Shown: positions 25,232-38,087 of the stretch, in pieces
How positions within the stretch are numbered: the first letter of the stretch is position 1
Layout: each line of letters starts with the position of its first letter
Assembly: GCA_022266195.1 (NCBI GenBank)
Contig: WHVY01000004.1
Location: 9,255,501-9,319,500 of the forward strand
From: Tetranychus cinnabarinus
Lineage: Eukaryota; Arthropoda; Arachnida; Trombidiformes; Tetranychidae
DNA: 64,000 nucleotides
Direction: 5' to 3'
The notes under the pieces: generated by a model
Seen by the model: the letters and a program-made list of their open reading frames with translations, nothing else
Databases searched by the model: none
What the model was told of the DNA's origin: nothing
Position numbers and translations under genes: made by a program

Positions 25232-27008
25232 TATTTTACTGCTTTTGTTGCACTTTTGTCAATATCATTTTGTTTCTTCTCTTCATTTACTGTTTGACGT
25301 TTCGGCTTGACTTTGGCCTCACGAGGTTGAAGCGGAAACATTTGGAAAGCATGCGTTAAGCTGTAAAGAGGAATGATGATGGAAGGAGAGAGAGAGAGGA
25401 GGGTGAAGAGCGGGGATAGCGTGAAATTTGAATGAACCGAAATGTACATTATGTTTATGCTTAAACAATATTCAAAGATAAATTACTTTGAATTGTTACT
25501 CAATGTTTGATTCAATGATGATGGTGGATGGAGATGATGATGGTGATCATCATAATGGTCATGGATGATCGTAATGCAAGTTTCAATAGTAGTCAGTGAC
25601 CGTACAATTGGCTAACAAATAGGTTTGTAACAGAATTAAGTTAAACAGTAAAAACCGCCAATCAATGGTTATTTTCCCGTGAAATAGTTGCTATCATCAA
25701 CCATGAATTCATCTTCTCTTTAAATGCATCAAAGTTAACAGCAACTTCAGTTGATAACATTTTTTTCCCTTAACTTCTTCTTCTTCTCCTCACCATTGTT
25801 AACATTATTTAGTTGAACCGTTATTGATACATATTATTTATTATCATCTAATAATAAAGGTTCAATTGTTCCGCAAGTTGTTTCAGTTTTAACTGAATAA
25901 CTTCCTAATTCATTGTTCCCTTTGCCATGTTTATTCAACTTATCAGCATAAAGATGCTAAATCTACTCTAAGGACAAAAGATTTGAACATCAGGTGAATG
26001 GTCAGAGGTTGGGTTGACGCTTCCAAGGAAAGATGAAAGTTAATTGAAGGGCTGCAAAGATGATGGCGATGAGGATGAGGAAGGAGGTTAAAGTGGGTGA
26101 ATATTGTTAGGCTTTTGGGTGATGAATTTGAATGGATCTGTTTTTTTGCACAGAAAGTGAAAAGCATTTCAAATTAGTTCAATTTTTTATAATCTTGATT
26201 TCTATTTTTACTCTATTCAACTTTTCCTCATCAATTGTTAACACTATCATTATTATTATTTATCGTTATACAGTTTCTATTCAAACTTTAAGTTTGCTCT
26301 TGTACACTAATCAAGATGATAATAAAATGAAATAAAAAGTTGAACATTATTATGGTAAAGTGATAAAATAAATTGATCCAACAATTGTCTTTTGATTGAA
26401 GTAAACTGTCAAGGGATCGATTACGGGTCTGATGAAAACAAAGGCAAAGGGCATCAGCTTGAAGGGTAACAATGGAAAGGCAAACATGTATAATAAACAG
26501 TCCATTGATTTGCGTTATTTACAAACCATATTTTTGAAATAAAAAAGAGGCTGAAAGGAGGTAATCAAGGGAAAGAGAGAGAGAAGAGAAAAATGATGAG
26601 GAAGAGATGAAAATGAGTTGGATTGTTGCATGTTGATGATGGTTGATGTTTCAAAGAGAAAAGATGAAAAAAGATGAAAAAAATGAATCAACAGAAGTAA
26701 ATGGCAGAAGCAGGAAAGGTTAGAATCAAGGATATCTCTTTCCTCATCTTCTTCTTTTTCTTGATCATCTTTATCATCATTCTCTCACCTGCCCTTCACA
26801 GTGGTTCCTAGCTTGACGGGTTTTGCTGGTTTTTTATTTTCACGGGACTTACTCCGCCCCAATTTGGCCTCCTCCTTATTGCCAGTGTTGTCTGCCCTTT
26901 CCAGTCTTGCCATCTTCATGCTGTAACTTTCATCATCTTGCTTGGCCCGTTTGAGCTGTTTGGTTACTGGCTTTCCTTGGCGCTCTCCTGGTCTGAACCT
27001 CTCTCCTC
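25231..27008 (-). CDS. possible two-exon 3' end of a minus-strand gene, unknown product
   Basis: Two segments fit as the last exons of a minus-strand gene. The first, about 27008-26789, is noticeably GC-richer than its surroundings, is open throughout and ends at a strong donor (ggcag|gtgagag) in phase 2. The second, 25360-25231, begins after a good acceptor (cctctttacag) in the matching phase and stays open to a stop. The joined product of about 115 residues is very rich in Lys, Arg, Glu and Gln (for example KQLKRAKQDDESYSMKMARL), so it is probably disordered; I do not recognise it. The upstream acceptor is uncertain and no earlier exon was found. The stop codon is formed by the TA target duplication plus the first base of the neighbouring mariner. 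Matching splice phase and composition are the only support. Confidence 0.33.
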
Positions 27009-27129
27009 CTCCAGGCAACACAAGGCACAAGATGAACCGAAAGCAAAAAACTCCTGATCCCGTCTATTAACGACTTATTATTGATCGCTCCTAACACCAA
27101 ACCAGTTGATTCTCTCACTTTTCCTCTCA

Positions 27130-30100
27130 AATTTTCTCAGCTTTTCTTCCCTTTCTTTTCTCTCTCTCTCATCATCATCATCATTATTATCATTTTTCTA
27201 ACCCTGATCATTCCAAGTGAAACCTAATTTATGTTTACTAACTTTAATCTACAATTTTCTTCAACCTAATATTCCTCTTGTTTCATCTTCCAAAACGTCA
27301 AATTTCACTGACTTTCTCTCTACTAAATTATATTATACATTTTTTTACTTCTCTCATCCTCATCATCCTTTGATGGTCTTTTCACTCCGCCTTCCCAATG
27401 TGATGGTTTGTTTTAACACACACTGCCATGTGAATATGGCCATTAAAAGCTGGCCCAAAGCCCTCTGGTAAATTACAATGATAATAATAATAATCAAGGA
27501 AAAGTCGTTTAATTTGTTTAGACTGTTTCTTTTAATTTCATCTTGTATACTTGATCATCCTTTGTAAAGGATAACCTTTTATTGTTAATGTCTTAATGAG
27601 ACATTTTAGCGTTTCTTTCCTCAATTCTTGCCGTTTCTCTTGAACACCATCCAACATCATCCTCCCATCGATCCTCCCTCCCTTCAGCTTCGAGTCTCCG
27701 CCATAATAATTATGACATATCATTTACTCGGTCCAGTGTCCAGTATTTGTATAAATTTTCATTCATCATTCCCTGTGAAATAAACTGCACCCAAAAAGAA
27801 AGGCAACAATAAATGTGTGAAACAAGAGTAAAAATTAATAAACAAAAGACGTTGTTCATTAATTGTCAATTATACAACCTGTTTCAATACATTTACACTC
27901 AAGTTATCCGGTCTCGTGGTTATTAACATAATGTCATCTTCATCGGTGTGTAAATTGTTTGCAATTATCAATGTTCATCAGAAGCACAATTTGGGTAAAA
28001 TTTTCACAGCTTTTATCTTTTCCATCTTTTTTGTTTCACTTTTTGTTTCACTTTGTTGTTAAATGTTTCAAATGTTAATTCAAATGTTAATTCAAATGTT
28101 AAATTGATTATAATTCAACCTCAGATGACATTAAAATTAGCAGTTAACTCGCCATCTTTCAAATCAATTTAACTTGTTCAATCAATAACAGTCTATCAAT
28201 AACATAATCAAGTAACAATGAAAAGGAAAAAAAAGTTACAAAGATTTTTCTTCCTCTCCTCTTTTTTACATTGAATGAGAAACAAGATTTGACAAAATGT
28301 TAAAGTATCTTGTCATCAATGTTCATCATTTCAATATTCAACAAAGGAAAGAAGATAATCAGGATGATGGCGATGATGGAAATGGCATGAAAAAAACTCG
28401 AGAATCACTTGAGCTTGGAAAATCGTCTTTTCATCCTTTTTTCTTGTTCTTCCTTTCAATCTCCATGATGATATCGGTAACCGGAAGAAATGGTAGGAAA
28501 AAAAAGAATCTTGTAAAGGAATTAATTTGAAATGATGAAAAGAGAGAAAAGAGAGAAAAGAAAATTAGAATGAAAGATTTAAAATGATCATGTAGACGAT
28601 AATTGAATCAAAATGACTGATCGATTGGGAGGGAACAAGATGAAGATTAAAATGACAATAAAAGGATCAAGAAAAATGTTATAAAACTTACCTTTTAATA
28701 GACAATTTGATGAGTAAAATGTTTTTACCCTGAATCCATGATAATTACATTAATGATCATCATTGATGAGACAAAAAGATTTGATCCATTTTCATGGAAA
28801 AGGTTGAATTAAAGAATGAAATTCATTGATAGCTATAGGGTCATCTTTATATCAATCAAGTCGCAACATTGCAAGGAATTAAAAGTTTCTCAATATTAAT
28901 CAAGTTAATCAACTTATTACATGTCAACCAATCAAGACAATTATCACGCTTTTCAGGTTATCTTTAAATATTAATGCAAACCAATTGCGTTTCCAATTGC
29001 ATTTGCATAACTAAAAAAGTGTTTCAATTTTCATTTCATTTCTTCATTGCTCAAAATGTTTCCATTGTTTATTCAGATTTTTTATATTCAAGAGAAACGA
29101 TTGATTTAATTGAATTACTTTTTCTAATTCAATTTTTTCTTCTTGTATCTTGTTCGAATCCATGTTTGCGAATTTAAATTTACGGTGAAAATTGAATGTT
29201 TGGTTAAAAAACAGAAAAGAGGTTAAATTGATGTTAATGGAAACAAGTTAATCTGGTTTCCTGGTTAACAAAGATAGTATGTTGTCAATTAACTTGGTGA
29301 ACTTGATAATCAAAACAACTGATTACCAGTTTTGTTATTACCTTTCACACCTTTAAATAGATTTTATCACATTTTACCTGAAATTGTGAGCAAAGTGACT
29401 TAATGCATTAGTCCATCAAAGTTGGCCTCTTCAGGGCAACATTTTTAAAATGTTTTAAAATGGATATTTGAAGGGAAAAAAGAGATTAAAAGAAGAAGAA
29501 AAAATTGAAACAAAAACTGTCAACAAAACATTATTCAGTTAACTTGGGAATATTAATATTCATTTTTTTGGTTAACATTGGTTTTACACTGTTTTTGCAA
29601 TTTGATTGATTATTAATTGTTACAAGAAACAATCAGTCAAAGTAAAATATTGTTTCCACTGACAACTTGTGAGACTCAATGTTTCCACCAAAAAGCTTGT
29701 CAAAATAGATTCAAATGGAAAGTTGAACAACAATCAAGTTAATTAAATTGTTTGCTTTTGAGTTATGTTGATGACCAGAGAATCATATGGTAATTAGCTG
29801 TTTGGAAGTTTATTCTGAAAGAGATGATGATTGGAATGATGAGGATGGAAATGATGGCGATGCCAGAAACTCGAGTATTGAGTTTCACATTGGCACCTCA
29901 TATTTCACTTTGCAGAAGATGATAAATGAAGAGAAGAAGAAATGTCACCCAGTTGACCATTTAGATTGATTAACCCTTGTTGACATCTGATTGGTGAAAA
30001 AGAAAGCAAATCAGTAATTCGATACAATCGACTATTAATAACAGAAATCAAAGTTGAATCCAATTAAGTCTGTGACTGCGATTCTAGAGATTTTTCAGTT

Positions 30101-30391
30101 TCATGAATTGAACATCTATCTTGTATCGATCTTTTCTGGTTAACATGAACTTGTTAAAAGCCAAACATGTTTCATCTTAATCCTTGGAGTCCTTTTAACT
30201 CGAATCCCATGAAGCTGTGCAATAAAAAAAAAGGAATCTGAAAAAGAGAGGAAAAAGGTTTAAAAATTGAGTCCATAATTTAAAAATATACTTGAAATCA
30301 TGGTTGAATGAAAATTCTGTTCACTTGATCGATTCTCAACTCTGTTATATACTTTGACATTCTGTGTCCTTTTACACTTACATGATGATGG
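27130..30391. other. intergenic stretch, nothing firm
   Basis: AT-rich. A 12-bp tandem repeat (caaatgttaatt, three units) lies at 28069-28104, and GAGAAAA-type purine tracts lie at about 28540-28562. Open frames here are short and follow GAT- or CT-rich simple sequence. No exon, RNA gene or mobile element recognised. Confidence 0.5.
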
Positions 30392-30658
30392 ATGAGCTCT
30401 TCATCATCCCAACCCATCTCAAACTACTTCTTCTACTTGATCATCATTTTCATCTTTTCTTCATCCTCCTTACCAATTAACTCTGAAATAATCTCTTCAA
30501 CTGATAATTTGTCAAGTTTTGCAAAAATTCATTTTCGCTCACCAAACAATCCATATTCAAAGACATCGCCATCGAAACTAAATTCAAGCCTTTGCTCGAT
30601 GAATATTTTTTTTACCAGTTTGATAAGTTCTGTAAGGCGTTCAACTGAAAGATATTGA
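30392..30658 (+). CDS. candidate small secreted protein, 88 residues
   Basis: An ATG-started frame. Residues 1-30 look like a signal peptide: a short Ser-rich start, a hydrophobic core (FFYLIIIFIF) and then small residues (SSSSLPINS). The remainder is Ser/Asn-rich with a single cysteine and a short basic end (RRSTER). A donor-like tct|gtaagg near 30628 could instead end a first coding exon. A TATA-like tatatac lies about 45 nt upstream of the ATG. No family resemblance, and the length is within reach of chance. Confidence 0.22.
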   Translation: MSSSSSQPISNYFFYLIIIFIFSSSSLPINSEIISSTDNLSSFAKIHFRSPNNPYSKTSPSKLNSSLCSMNIFFTSLISSVRRSTERY

Positions 30659-31983
30659 ATAACGTTTATCGTGTTGAGCCAATTTGTTGGGTCAACGAAT
30701 CACTTCATCTTCATCTTTTTCTCTGAACATCAATTGTTTTCATCTTCATCTTAGAAAAAAAATGTTTCTTTGTTTCCGTGTTCTCTTCGTTTCTCCCCAT
30801 TTTGATTGATCAACTTGATTACTTTTTTTTCTGTATTATTGTACTTCTCTCGGTAAATTGCATTACACTCAAGTGTGATATAGTTAATTTACTCAATTCA
30901 ATCATCAAGAGAATGAAATGGAAAACAATTTAACAATAAAAGTTAATTTTAATCAAATTATTTTCTCTCATCAAATCTGTTATTCGATACAAATTGAATA
31001 TTGTTTCAAGAGAATTGTAAATTTTCAAATAACAAACTTGAATTTCGTTTGACAATTGACTAATGAATAAGTTGGTGAAACAATTTGATAAACATGATAA
31101 AACATGGAATCATTAAGAAGCGAAAAGCAGAACAAGAAAATGACTGCAATTCTGTAATCAGGAGAAGGAAAAAGAGTTGAGAGAAGGAAGAAAAAAATGA
31201 AATGATAAACTCTTCAGTTTCCAGAGAAACCTTAAGATGAGAATGTTGAGAAAACTGAAAAGTTTTTCTGGTTACTTTGAAATGTTCAGAGATTGAAAAG
31301 AAACTGACAAAAACAGAAATGTTTGCTTGAAAAGAGGAAAAAGTCTTCACCAGATTGCATATTATTATACATTATTTTCATCATTCCCATCTTTACCACA
31401 GAAGAAAATGTATTGAACTCTTTTACCTTTCCACTTGTGCTTTAATCATTATTATCTTCATCTTTTTCCCTGCTTCTTCAATCGTCAACAAATCGATTTT
31501 TAAATCTTCTGTGAAAATTTTTCTTTGTTTTCCCATTCTTTTTGCTTCCATTATGTTGATTATTGAAGCTCAATGTTTGCACGAACCTTTCCAATGCAAC
31601 AAGCAATCTCACCTTTTATTTGTGTCTACTCAGCTGGCAATTGCAGATTGAATCAATTGATGAAGATGAAAGAAGACTGTGAAGATGGGAAAAAGGTAAA
31701 AATTGAAAGTAAAAAAGATTAATAAGATAAACTTGGTTTTGTGCATTTCACTTCATTCTTGTTACATTTGGAGAAAAGAGTTTAAAAGTTGAGGGAAAAC
31801 TTACAATTCTGATGCGATTTCCAGTTTCTTTCAATATTTTTTATTCAATATGTGAAGATATTTGATATAAAGAAGAAGAAGAAGAAATATTGAACTTTTC
31901 ATCTTTGTAATAAAGTTGCTTCTTATTGAATTAGAAGTTGAAGCCAAAAACTGATTCATTGAATATGAAAGTTGCAAGAGAGG
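30659..31983. other. non-coding stretch, nothing recognised
   Basis: AT-rich sequence. Open frames in this stretch start at TTG codons or arise from TTC/CTT-rich sequence. No supported feature. Confidence 0.5.
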
Positions 31984-32325
31984 ATGATAATGGCCTCGAA
32001 TAAGTCGAGTAACTCTAATCAGGTAAATGTCAATTTCTTTGTTATTAAAGGTAAAAAATGTTCCACTTCCAGAGCGTCTCTGAACCCACTTTGCATTGAT
32101 CCAATTTTCACATTCAATTTACAGGCAAAAGCCATGAAGAGAGGAACGAGAAGAAAAAAGGTTAATTTGATTTACATTGAAAACTGTGATTCCATTTTCA
32201 TGATAATGAACAAAATGTTTATTATTCACTGCACAGCTTTTAATTTAATTTTTTGCTTCTCTTGCCTTTTGTTCACGCAAAATCAAATGTTTAATTATGC
32301 CAACCAGTTGAGGAAAAAAAGTTGA
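31984..32325 (+). CDS. weak open frame, about 113 residues
   Basis: Open from ATG codons at 31984 and 31990. The first codons (MASNKSSNSNQ) end at a donor-like cag|gtaaat, and acceptor-like tttacag and cttccag occur downstream. It can therefore be read as one open frame or as small exons that keep the frame. The C-terminal half has one hydrophobic segment between basic stretches. No similarity recognised; it may be chance. Confidence 0.15.
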   Translation: MIMASNKSSNSNQVNVNFFVIKGKKCSTSRASLNPLCIDPIFTFNLQAKAMKRGTRRKKVNLIYIENCDSIFMIMNKMFIIHCTAFNLIFCFSCLLFTQNQMFNYANQLRKKS

Positions 32326-35300
32326 TTCAAAAGTTCTAATTGTCCGAATTCGCATAATCAATGTGACCAACAGTTGCCATTGAGACTTTATCGTTGTAAT
32401 TAAGTTCCTAATCAAGCAATTATGTTGCTAGCTAATTGGAGGATCCATTGAATGGAGAAAGGAATTTTTGGATCGAAATTTTGATCAACAGTAAATTTTG
32501 AACAATCGATGGATAATTTGGTTATTCTTGGTCACTCCTTTAGGAATATGGTAAAGTTGATGTTTAAGGACATTTCATGTTTGATATTTCAATGATGAGA
32601 GTTAACAGATGAAAGTAATGAAGGTAATCTGGTAAAGGTGTTAACAGGAAAAATTGATGTCCTTTAATGGCTGGTCAGATTAACAATAACAAGATTGAAT
32701 AAATGATGGTCAATTGTTTTATCCTTCAATGATTCATTCCCTTGATGGTCACAACAAGAGATCATTTATTTAACAAGGTTCATTAACCATAATGAACATG
32801 ATCAATTGATCAGTCGATCAAGTCACAATCTAGTTTTAATGTTCAATCTTAATCATTTTACAACCTTTCAACTAATCAGAAGAATTTCAATCTTTTGTTC
32901 AACTTCTAGTTGATCTTGTGATTTATTTGAGAAAACCCGATTCAACCAGATTAACCTGACTCCGAATTTGGTAAACATTTGATATCGAATATGATTAAGT
33001 TGAAGAAATTATTTTATTTTGAATTAATGTTTTCACGGTTTTATTCAAATGCTATCTTTGAATCTAAATGTCAGGTTAATGGTTTCATTTGCATGATAAA
33101 CGAATATTCAATGTTTTCATCTTTTCTGGACAATACGAGTGTCTAACAGTTTAATTTGTTAATCATTGGTTCAGCAAAAGGTTTAAATTTTTGTTCTTCA
33201 AAAGATGAATATTCATCTGTTCAACTCTTTTTTTCCCAAATGATTAGTTAATGATTATGAGTGGTTTCAGGTTCGTGGTGAGACTAGAGTCATGAATTAT
33301 GTTGAGTTGACCATTAAAAGGATTAAAATGAAGTTAAATAGCATTTACAGTGGGAGGGAGAAAAGGGGAGTTTTGAGGTTCCCATTGAAATAAAAGGGCA
33401 AAGTGAAAGCTTTGAAGGTAAGGTTTGCCAGAAGTGCAACAAGTAAAAGATGGTTTGTTAAAGTCAAGTAAATCCTAAATTATGTTCATTTCAAGAAACA
33501 GTCAAGTTAACCTTTTAAATTTGCTTCTGTAAATTATCATCTTATTTAGTTAATTTAAACTGATTTACAGAGTCAATTGAACTTACAATTTGCTTATCTT
33601 ATTAACTGGTAAAAAAAAGGTTCATAATTTGATTAAATTAATGTCTCAACAAGATTTAAGCTGAATAATAGCATTTGAACCATTTGGTGTGTTCATTGGA
33701 CAATCGTCAAACTGGTCAAGCTGTTTACCTCGCTTAATCCAATTAACTATTCCAATCTGATTAACACATTTTCAATAATCAACCATTTAAATGAAATCAA
33801 ATGAAAGGTAATTAGCATCGAAATGATTGGAAACGAGTTTGGAGAAAGGATTAAACCTGGAAACAAACAAAATCATATTTTTAATGTTCTTCTTCTTCTT
33901 CTTCTTCTTCTGTTAATTCAATGTAATTTATTGCATTATAAACAACATTTTGTTTAATTCAAGGAATTACAATTTATGAATTTAATCAGTGCGTTAATCA
34001 TATTGATAAAGATCATGAAATGACAATCAACTTGCAGTCAAAGTTGAGTTGAAATGGAAGAGAAAAAAATGAAGAAGAAAATATTTTCTCAGTTGATTTA
34101 TGAAACTTGAAACTGAACATTTTATTGAAATGATTAATCAAAATATTCCCTAAAAAATTGAACGTTAATGTTTCATTGACAAGCATCATTTTTGTATTGA
34201 ATGATCGTGAAAATGGTGAAGATTACAATAAACATTTCCAATTTAAATCCATCAAAATATTTACCTTCTCTCAGGGAATGTTAATGACAATCAAAATGAA
34301 GATTAGCAGATTGATTGTTACACCGAATTAACCAGATTAGGCTTAATCACAATGGAAGCGCAAAACAATGAGTAAAACTTTATTCATCTTTGGGTTGGTT
34401 ATTCACGCCTTTCAAGCAAAAATCTCATTGCAATATAATTATCTATTAAAGGTAAAACTGGATTATACAATTAACTAACAACAATTGTTTTCTTGATCCG
34501 TGCCTTTCAAGGTATTTTTCATTAAAAGGTAAAAAGATGAAATGAGAAAAGATAATTAACAAATTAATTTCATTGTAATGAGCACATTAACATTGAAAGA
34601 TGAAAGAGGAAAAGAGTTTCAAACCAAATTATTGATTCCATCGTAAGCGAATGAACTTGCAACTGAAAGAAATTTGGAAAAATTTAAAAAATCGAATTTT
34701 AATTTTCGAGTTTAAAGAAATGATTAAACTTCGCAGGTCTTCGATTGATAATGTTTATGGTCAATTGTCATGAACTGGGTTAGTGGCTAATCATTATTAT
34801 ATTATTTATTCAACACCTGAGGCTTATAAGATTCATGACGAGTCTAGATTTTGAAAGATCTAAGGTTGACTTTACACTGAATGGTGAACATCTCCTTCTT
34901 TTCCAGGGAATCATTTTTGGCACATTTTTGTCGCTACACTTTAAATTGCCAACAAGCCCAAAAAGGCCATTAGGAACCACTAATAAGTCTTACCTTTTTC
35001 TCTTCACAAATGATGCAAAAATGTGTCTGTTTATTAACAACAGCCAACAACAAATTACAAGCCGCTGCCAATAATAACAACAACTACTACAACCTAACTA
35101 ATACCTTTAAGGTACATAACATCCCTTTCAGGGGTTAATTGAAATGAGAAAACTGGTTTTCTAGCTTTTCCTTTTCTCTCTCTTTCCTCTTCTCTTTCAA
35201 AACCATTATCATCTTTTTCATCATTTTTCACTCAAACCAAACCTAACAACTAATATCATTGATTAGCATTGTAATTATCATTCAGAGTTGACCTGAAGTG

Positions 35301-35720
35301 ACACTTTCACGTTAAAAGTATTTCCCTTTTTTGCCTCTAATTTATCGATTGGCAAACAAAATGATGGACAACTCATCATTTAGAATCATTTAATCACAAA
35401 AAGTTTGCCTCGACTTTTAAAAGCTTTCAATTGATTCCAATTGATTAACACCGTTTATTCATTTTTCAACCTTTAATGAATCTTTCTAAAGTTGACAAAA
35501 AAGGCAAGTTTTTGCAAGAAAAGTGTTTAATATTGAAAACAATTTCCATGCATATTTATTTAGTATTGATTGAAAAGATTGAAAAGAATCTTAACTTTCA
35601 GATTTGAGATTAAACTTGAAAGTTTCATGAAAATTTCATCTCTTTTACTTTTACAATCCCTCTAGATTTTTTGTTGAACCCGAAAAAGTTATTTAATAGC
35701 TCGAAGATTCGGAAGAGTGA
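32326..35720. other. intergenic stretch, nothing recognised
   Basis: AT-rich with a perfect TTC microsatellite (about eight units) at 33887-33910. No supported exon, RNA gene or element. Confidence 0.5.
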
Positions 35721-35727
35721 AAAATTA

Positions 35728-36025
35728 ATGCCGAATGTAATTTTTTGCATAAACTTATCTTTTTATTAATAATTTACATGATGATTTGTCCAATAAAATC
35801 TTCCTTTTTGATTTTCAATAATAAGGTTTCCCTTTCCTTCTGTAAATAAGCAAATGGCCAATTGTTTGTATATTTCACTGTTTTTTAATCAACAATTGAA
35901 GGAGCAATTTAATTCTCGAACAATATTAACATCTTCAATTTTGTCAAAAGTCAATCAACTTGACTTGTTAATGCAACTTGGACTTGAACACACCTAATAT
36001 CTGGGACTGGAAAACAAGAAAAAAT
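35728..36025 (+). repeat. orphan copy of the family A/B 3' flank
   Basis: This 0.3-kb segment matches the DNA just downstream of genes A (38970-39240) and B (42355-42475 continued at 43297-43500). Shared landmarks are ccgaatgtaa, ttttattaataattt, an AATAAA, gtaaataagcaaatggcca, caacaattgaaggagcaa and ctgggactggaaaac. No coding relic of the gene family is visible in the 400 nt to its left. It is probably the trailing end of a lost gene copy or a segmental duplication. Confidence 0.75.
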
Positions 36026-36029
36026 AATC

Positions 36030-37860
36030 AATATTATTATCAATAAATCTCAATATAGTGAGAACTGTATCATCATAATTGATTGAACAGCAAATTGCAA
36101 CAATTAACCTTTAAAGACAATATTCACCATTAAACTGATAAAGTTCAAGATCACGGTTTAACCCTTTCTTTTTGCCTTAGAGGGTCAATCGGCACATTTG
36201 GACAGTTTAATTATTCATTGCTTGGTCACAAAAAAAAGAAAATTGCGCATTCTTTTTTCCAATTCTTCTCTTCTCATGTTGGAACAATTGGAACTTTACT
36301 TGCAATTGAAGGTTCCAAATCAGTCAATGAGTTGAAATTAATTTATCAATGTCGAACGATAATTTATAGAAACAAAAAAAGTTTCCATTTCGTGTTCATT
36401 TAATTTAGCTAAAGATGAGTTTGGCCTTAAACGGTTAAACTGGCAAACGATCAATATTTATCTTGACCCAATCAAAAGGCGAATTAAAAGTGCAACAGTT
36501 TCTGGCTGTTGATACAAATGATAATCAAAATGATAATCAACTAATAATGTTGCTTCTAGGCTTGGAAAACGTGCTCACTGTGTTTGTGTGTTTCAAGGTG
36601 AGATACTTATTGTAATTAGAATGAGTTAACATGATTATAATGATGATAATGAAAGTTATTAAAATTACAATTTTCTTGCTTTTCTTTCAAATGGAAACTT
36701 TTGCTTTATTAAGATCCGCTTTTGTGCGTTGATTAGTGAATCAAATGGGTTTATCGTGGCTCATAATCAATAATAAACTGCTATTTAGGACACAGTTAGT
36801 TAATCATTGCGAGTTTACCCAATTCTTGCCCTTTTTATCCGTTAATTACAATGATATTTTAATCTCTTTTGCTTCGTATTAAATGGTTAATATTTTTCGT
36901 GATGAGAGTAATTCAATTGTTATTCACTGGGTTAATCAGATTCGTTTTGTTCAGCTTCTGATGATTACTTTTAATTATCACAGTTTAATGCTTTAAATTA
37001 TCATAAATCTAATGTAATTAAGAGAGCGATTGAGTCCATTTCTCGTCGACTTTTGATGGTCAAAGTTGAAACTTGTAATAAAAGTGAAAAAATGAGTTTT
37101 AAAGTTTTGTCTAATGCTTTGTTTGAAAGCCTTCAAAACAAGATATTGATTGATGAAGAGGAAAGAAAAATGTGAATTATTTTGAGAAAATGTTCAGTGT
37201 TTCATTGTAAAGGTAAGAAAAGCATGAGAATGTTGAAGATGATGATAATTTTGATGTGGATGAAGATAAGGTTTAGAATGAAAAATGAAAGATTCAAATG
37301 AAGTAGAGGAAATAATTGAAGGGAAAATGAAGTGTTTGAATGAAAAATGGATGAACAGAAAAAAAGAAACGGAAATGCAATGTTTTCATTTTGATGATAG
37401 ATTGATGATGAGAGCGAGAATGAATAAAATGATAAAATGATGCGGGATTCTGAGCATTCCTTCATGACCATAAGATTACATGGTAAATTGAGTAAAGACT
37501 GGCATAACAACATGAAAATATCCATTCACAGAGTTTCCATTCAGTTTTCACTCTTAAAGTCTTTTCCGTTGTAAAATACAAAACAATATCAAAGCTTGTA
37601 AATGATAATGAAAACAATAAAAAAATGCATATTTAAAATTACCTTCAACATTTTTCTCTGAATAAACAATTTAGCTGGATAAATGTCCAAGTTGTTTAAC
37701 AAGGGAAAGGCCATCATTTCGTTGATTAGGAAAACATTTGAACAAAAATAAACATCTTTTTCTAATGAAGATGGAAGTATTAAAATCGAAATAAAATGTG
37801 TTTTTACGGATTTCTCATGATCGCCAAGGTAAAATTTTGTAAAACTTCCCAGTTTTGAGT
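36030..37860. other. intergenic stretch between the orphan flank and gene A
   Basis: AT-rich, no exon recognised. The last part (from about 37768) already resembles the region upstream of genes D and E (gaagtattaaaat and later words), so the duplicated unit reaches about 300 nt upstream of the gene A start codon. Confidence 0.5.
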
Positions 37861-37870
37861 TGCTATTTTG

Positions 37871-38087
37871 AAACTAACTATTCTTGGATTTGTAGTTTAA
37901 GTCAAAGTTTTACTTTAGTGTCCAAATGAGTCCAACCCCTTTATTCACAGCCAATAATCTGGTTCTTTGCTTGGTCCTAAACCTTTGAAATTTTGTCAGT
38001 TTTACTTTTGCTTTCAGTTCAACCGTTTCACTATTCAACGTGTTTCCTGTTCCTAGACACTTATTGATGCTTTTCGAACTAGTTGGA
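37871..38087 (+). promoter_or_regulatory. promoter and leader of gene A (distal class II)
   Basis: Proximal part shared with B-E: ccaat at 37951-37955, then gttctttgcttggt, then a TCAGT initiator-like motif at 37996-38000, 45 nt downstream of the CCAAT box, and a second ttcagt at 38013-38018. Distal part of class II, shared with D and E but not B or C: attcttggatttgtag from 37880 and tttagtgtccaaatgagtcc. The conserved ctttcag could also be a splice acceptor of a leader intron. Conservation across copies is seen; promoter function is inferred. Confidence 0.6.
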
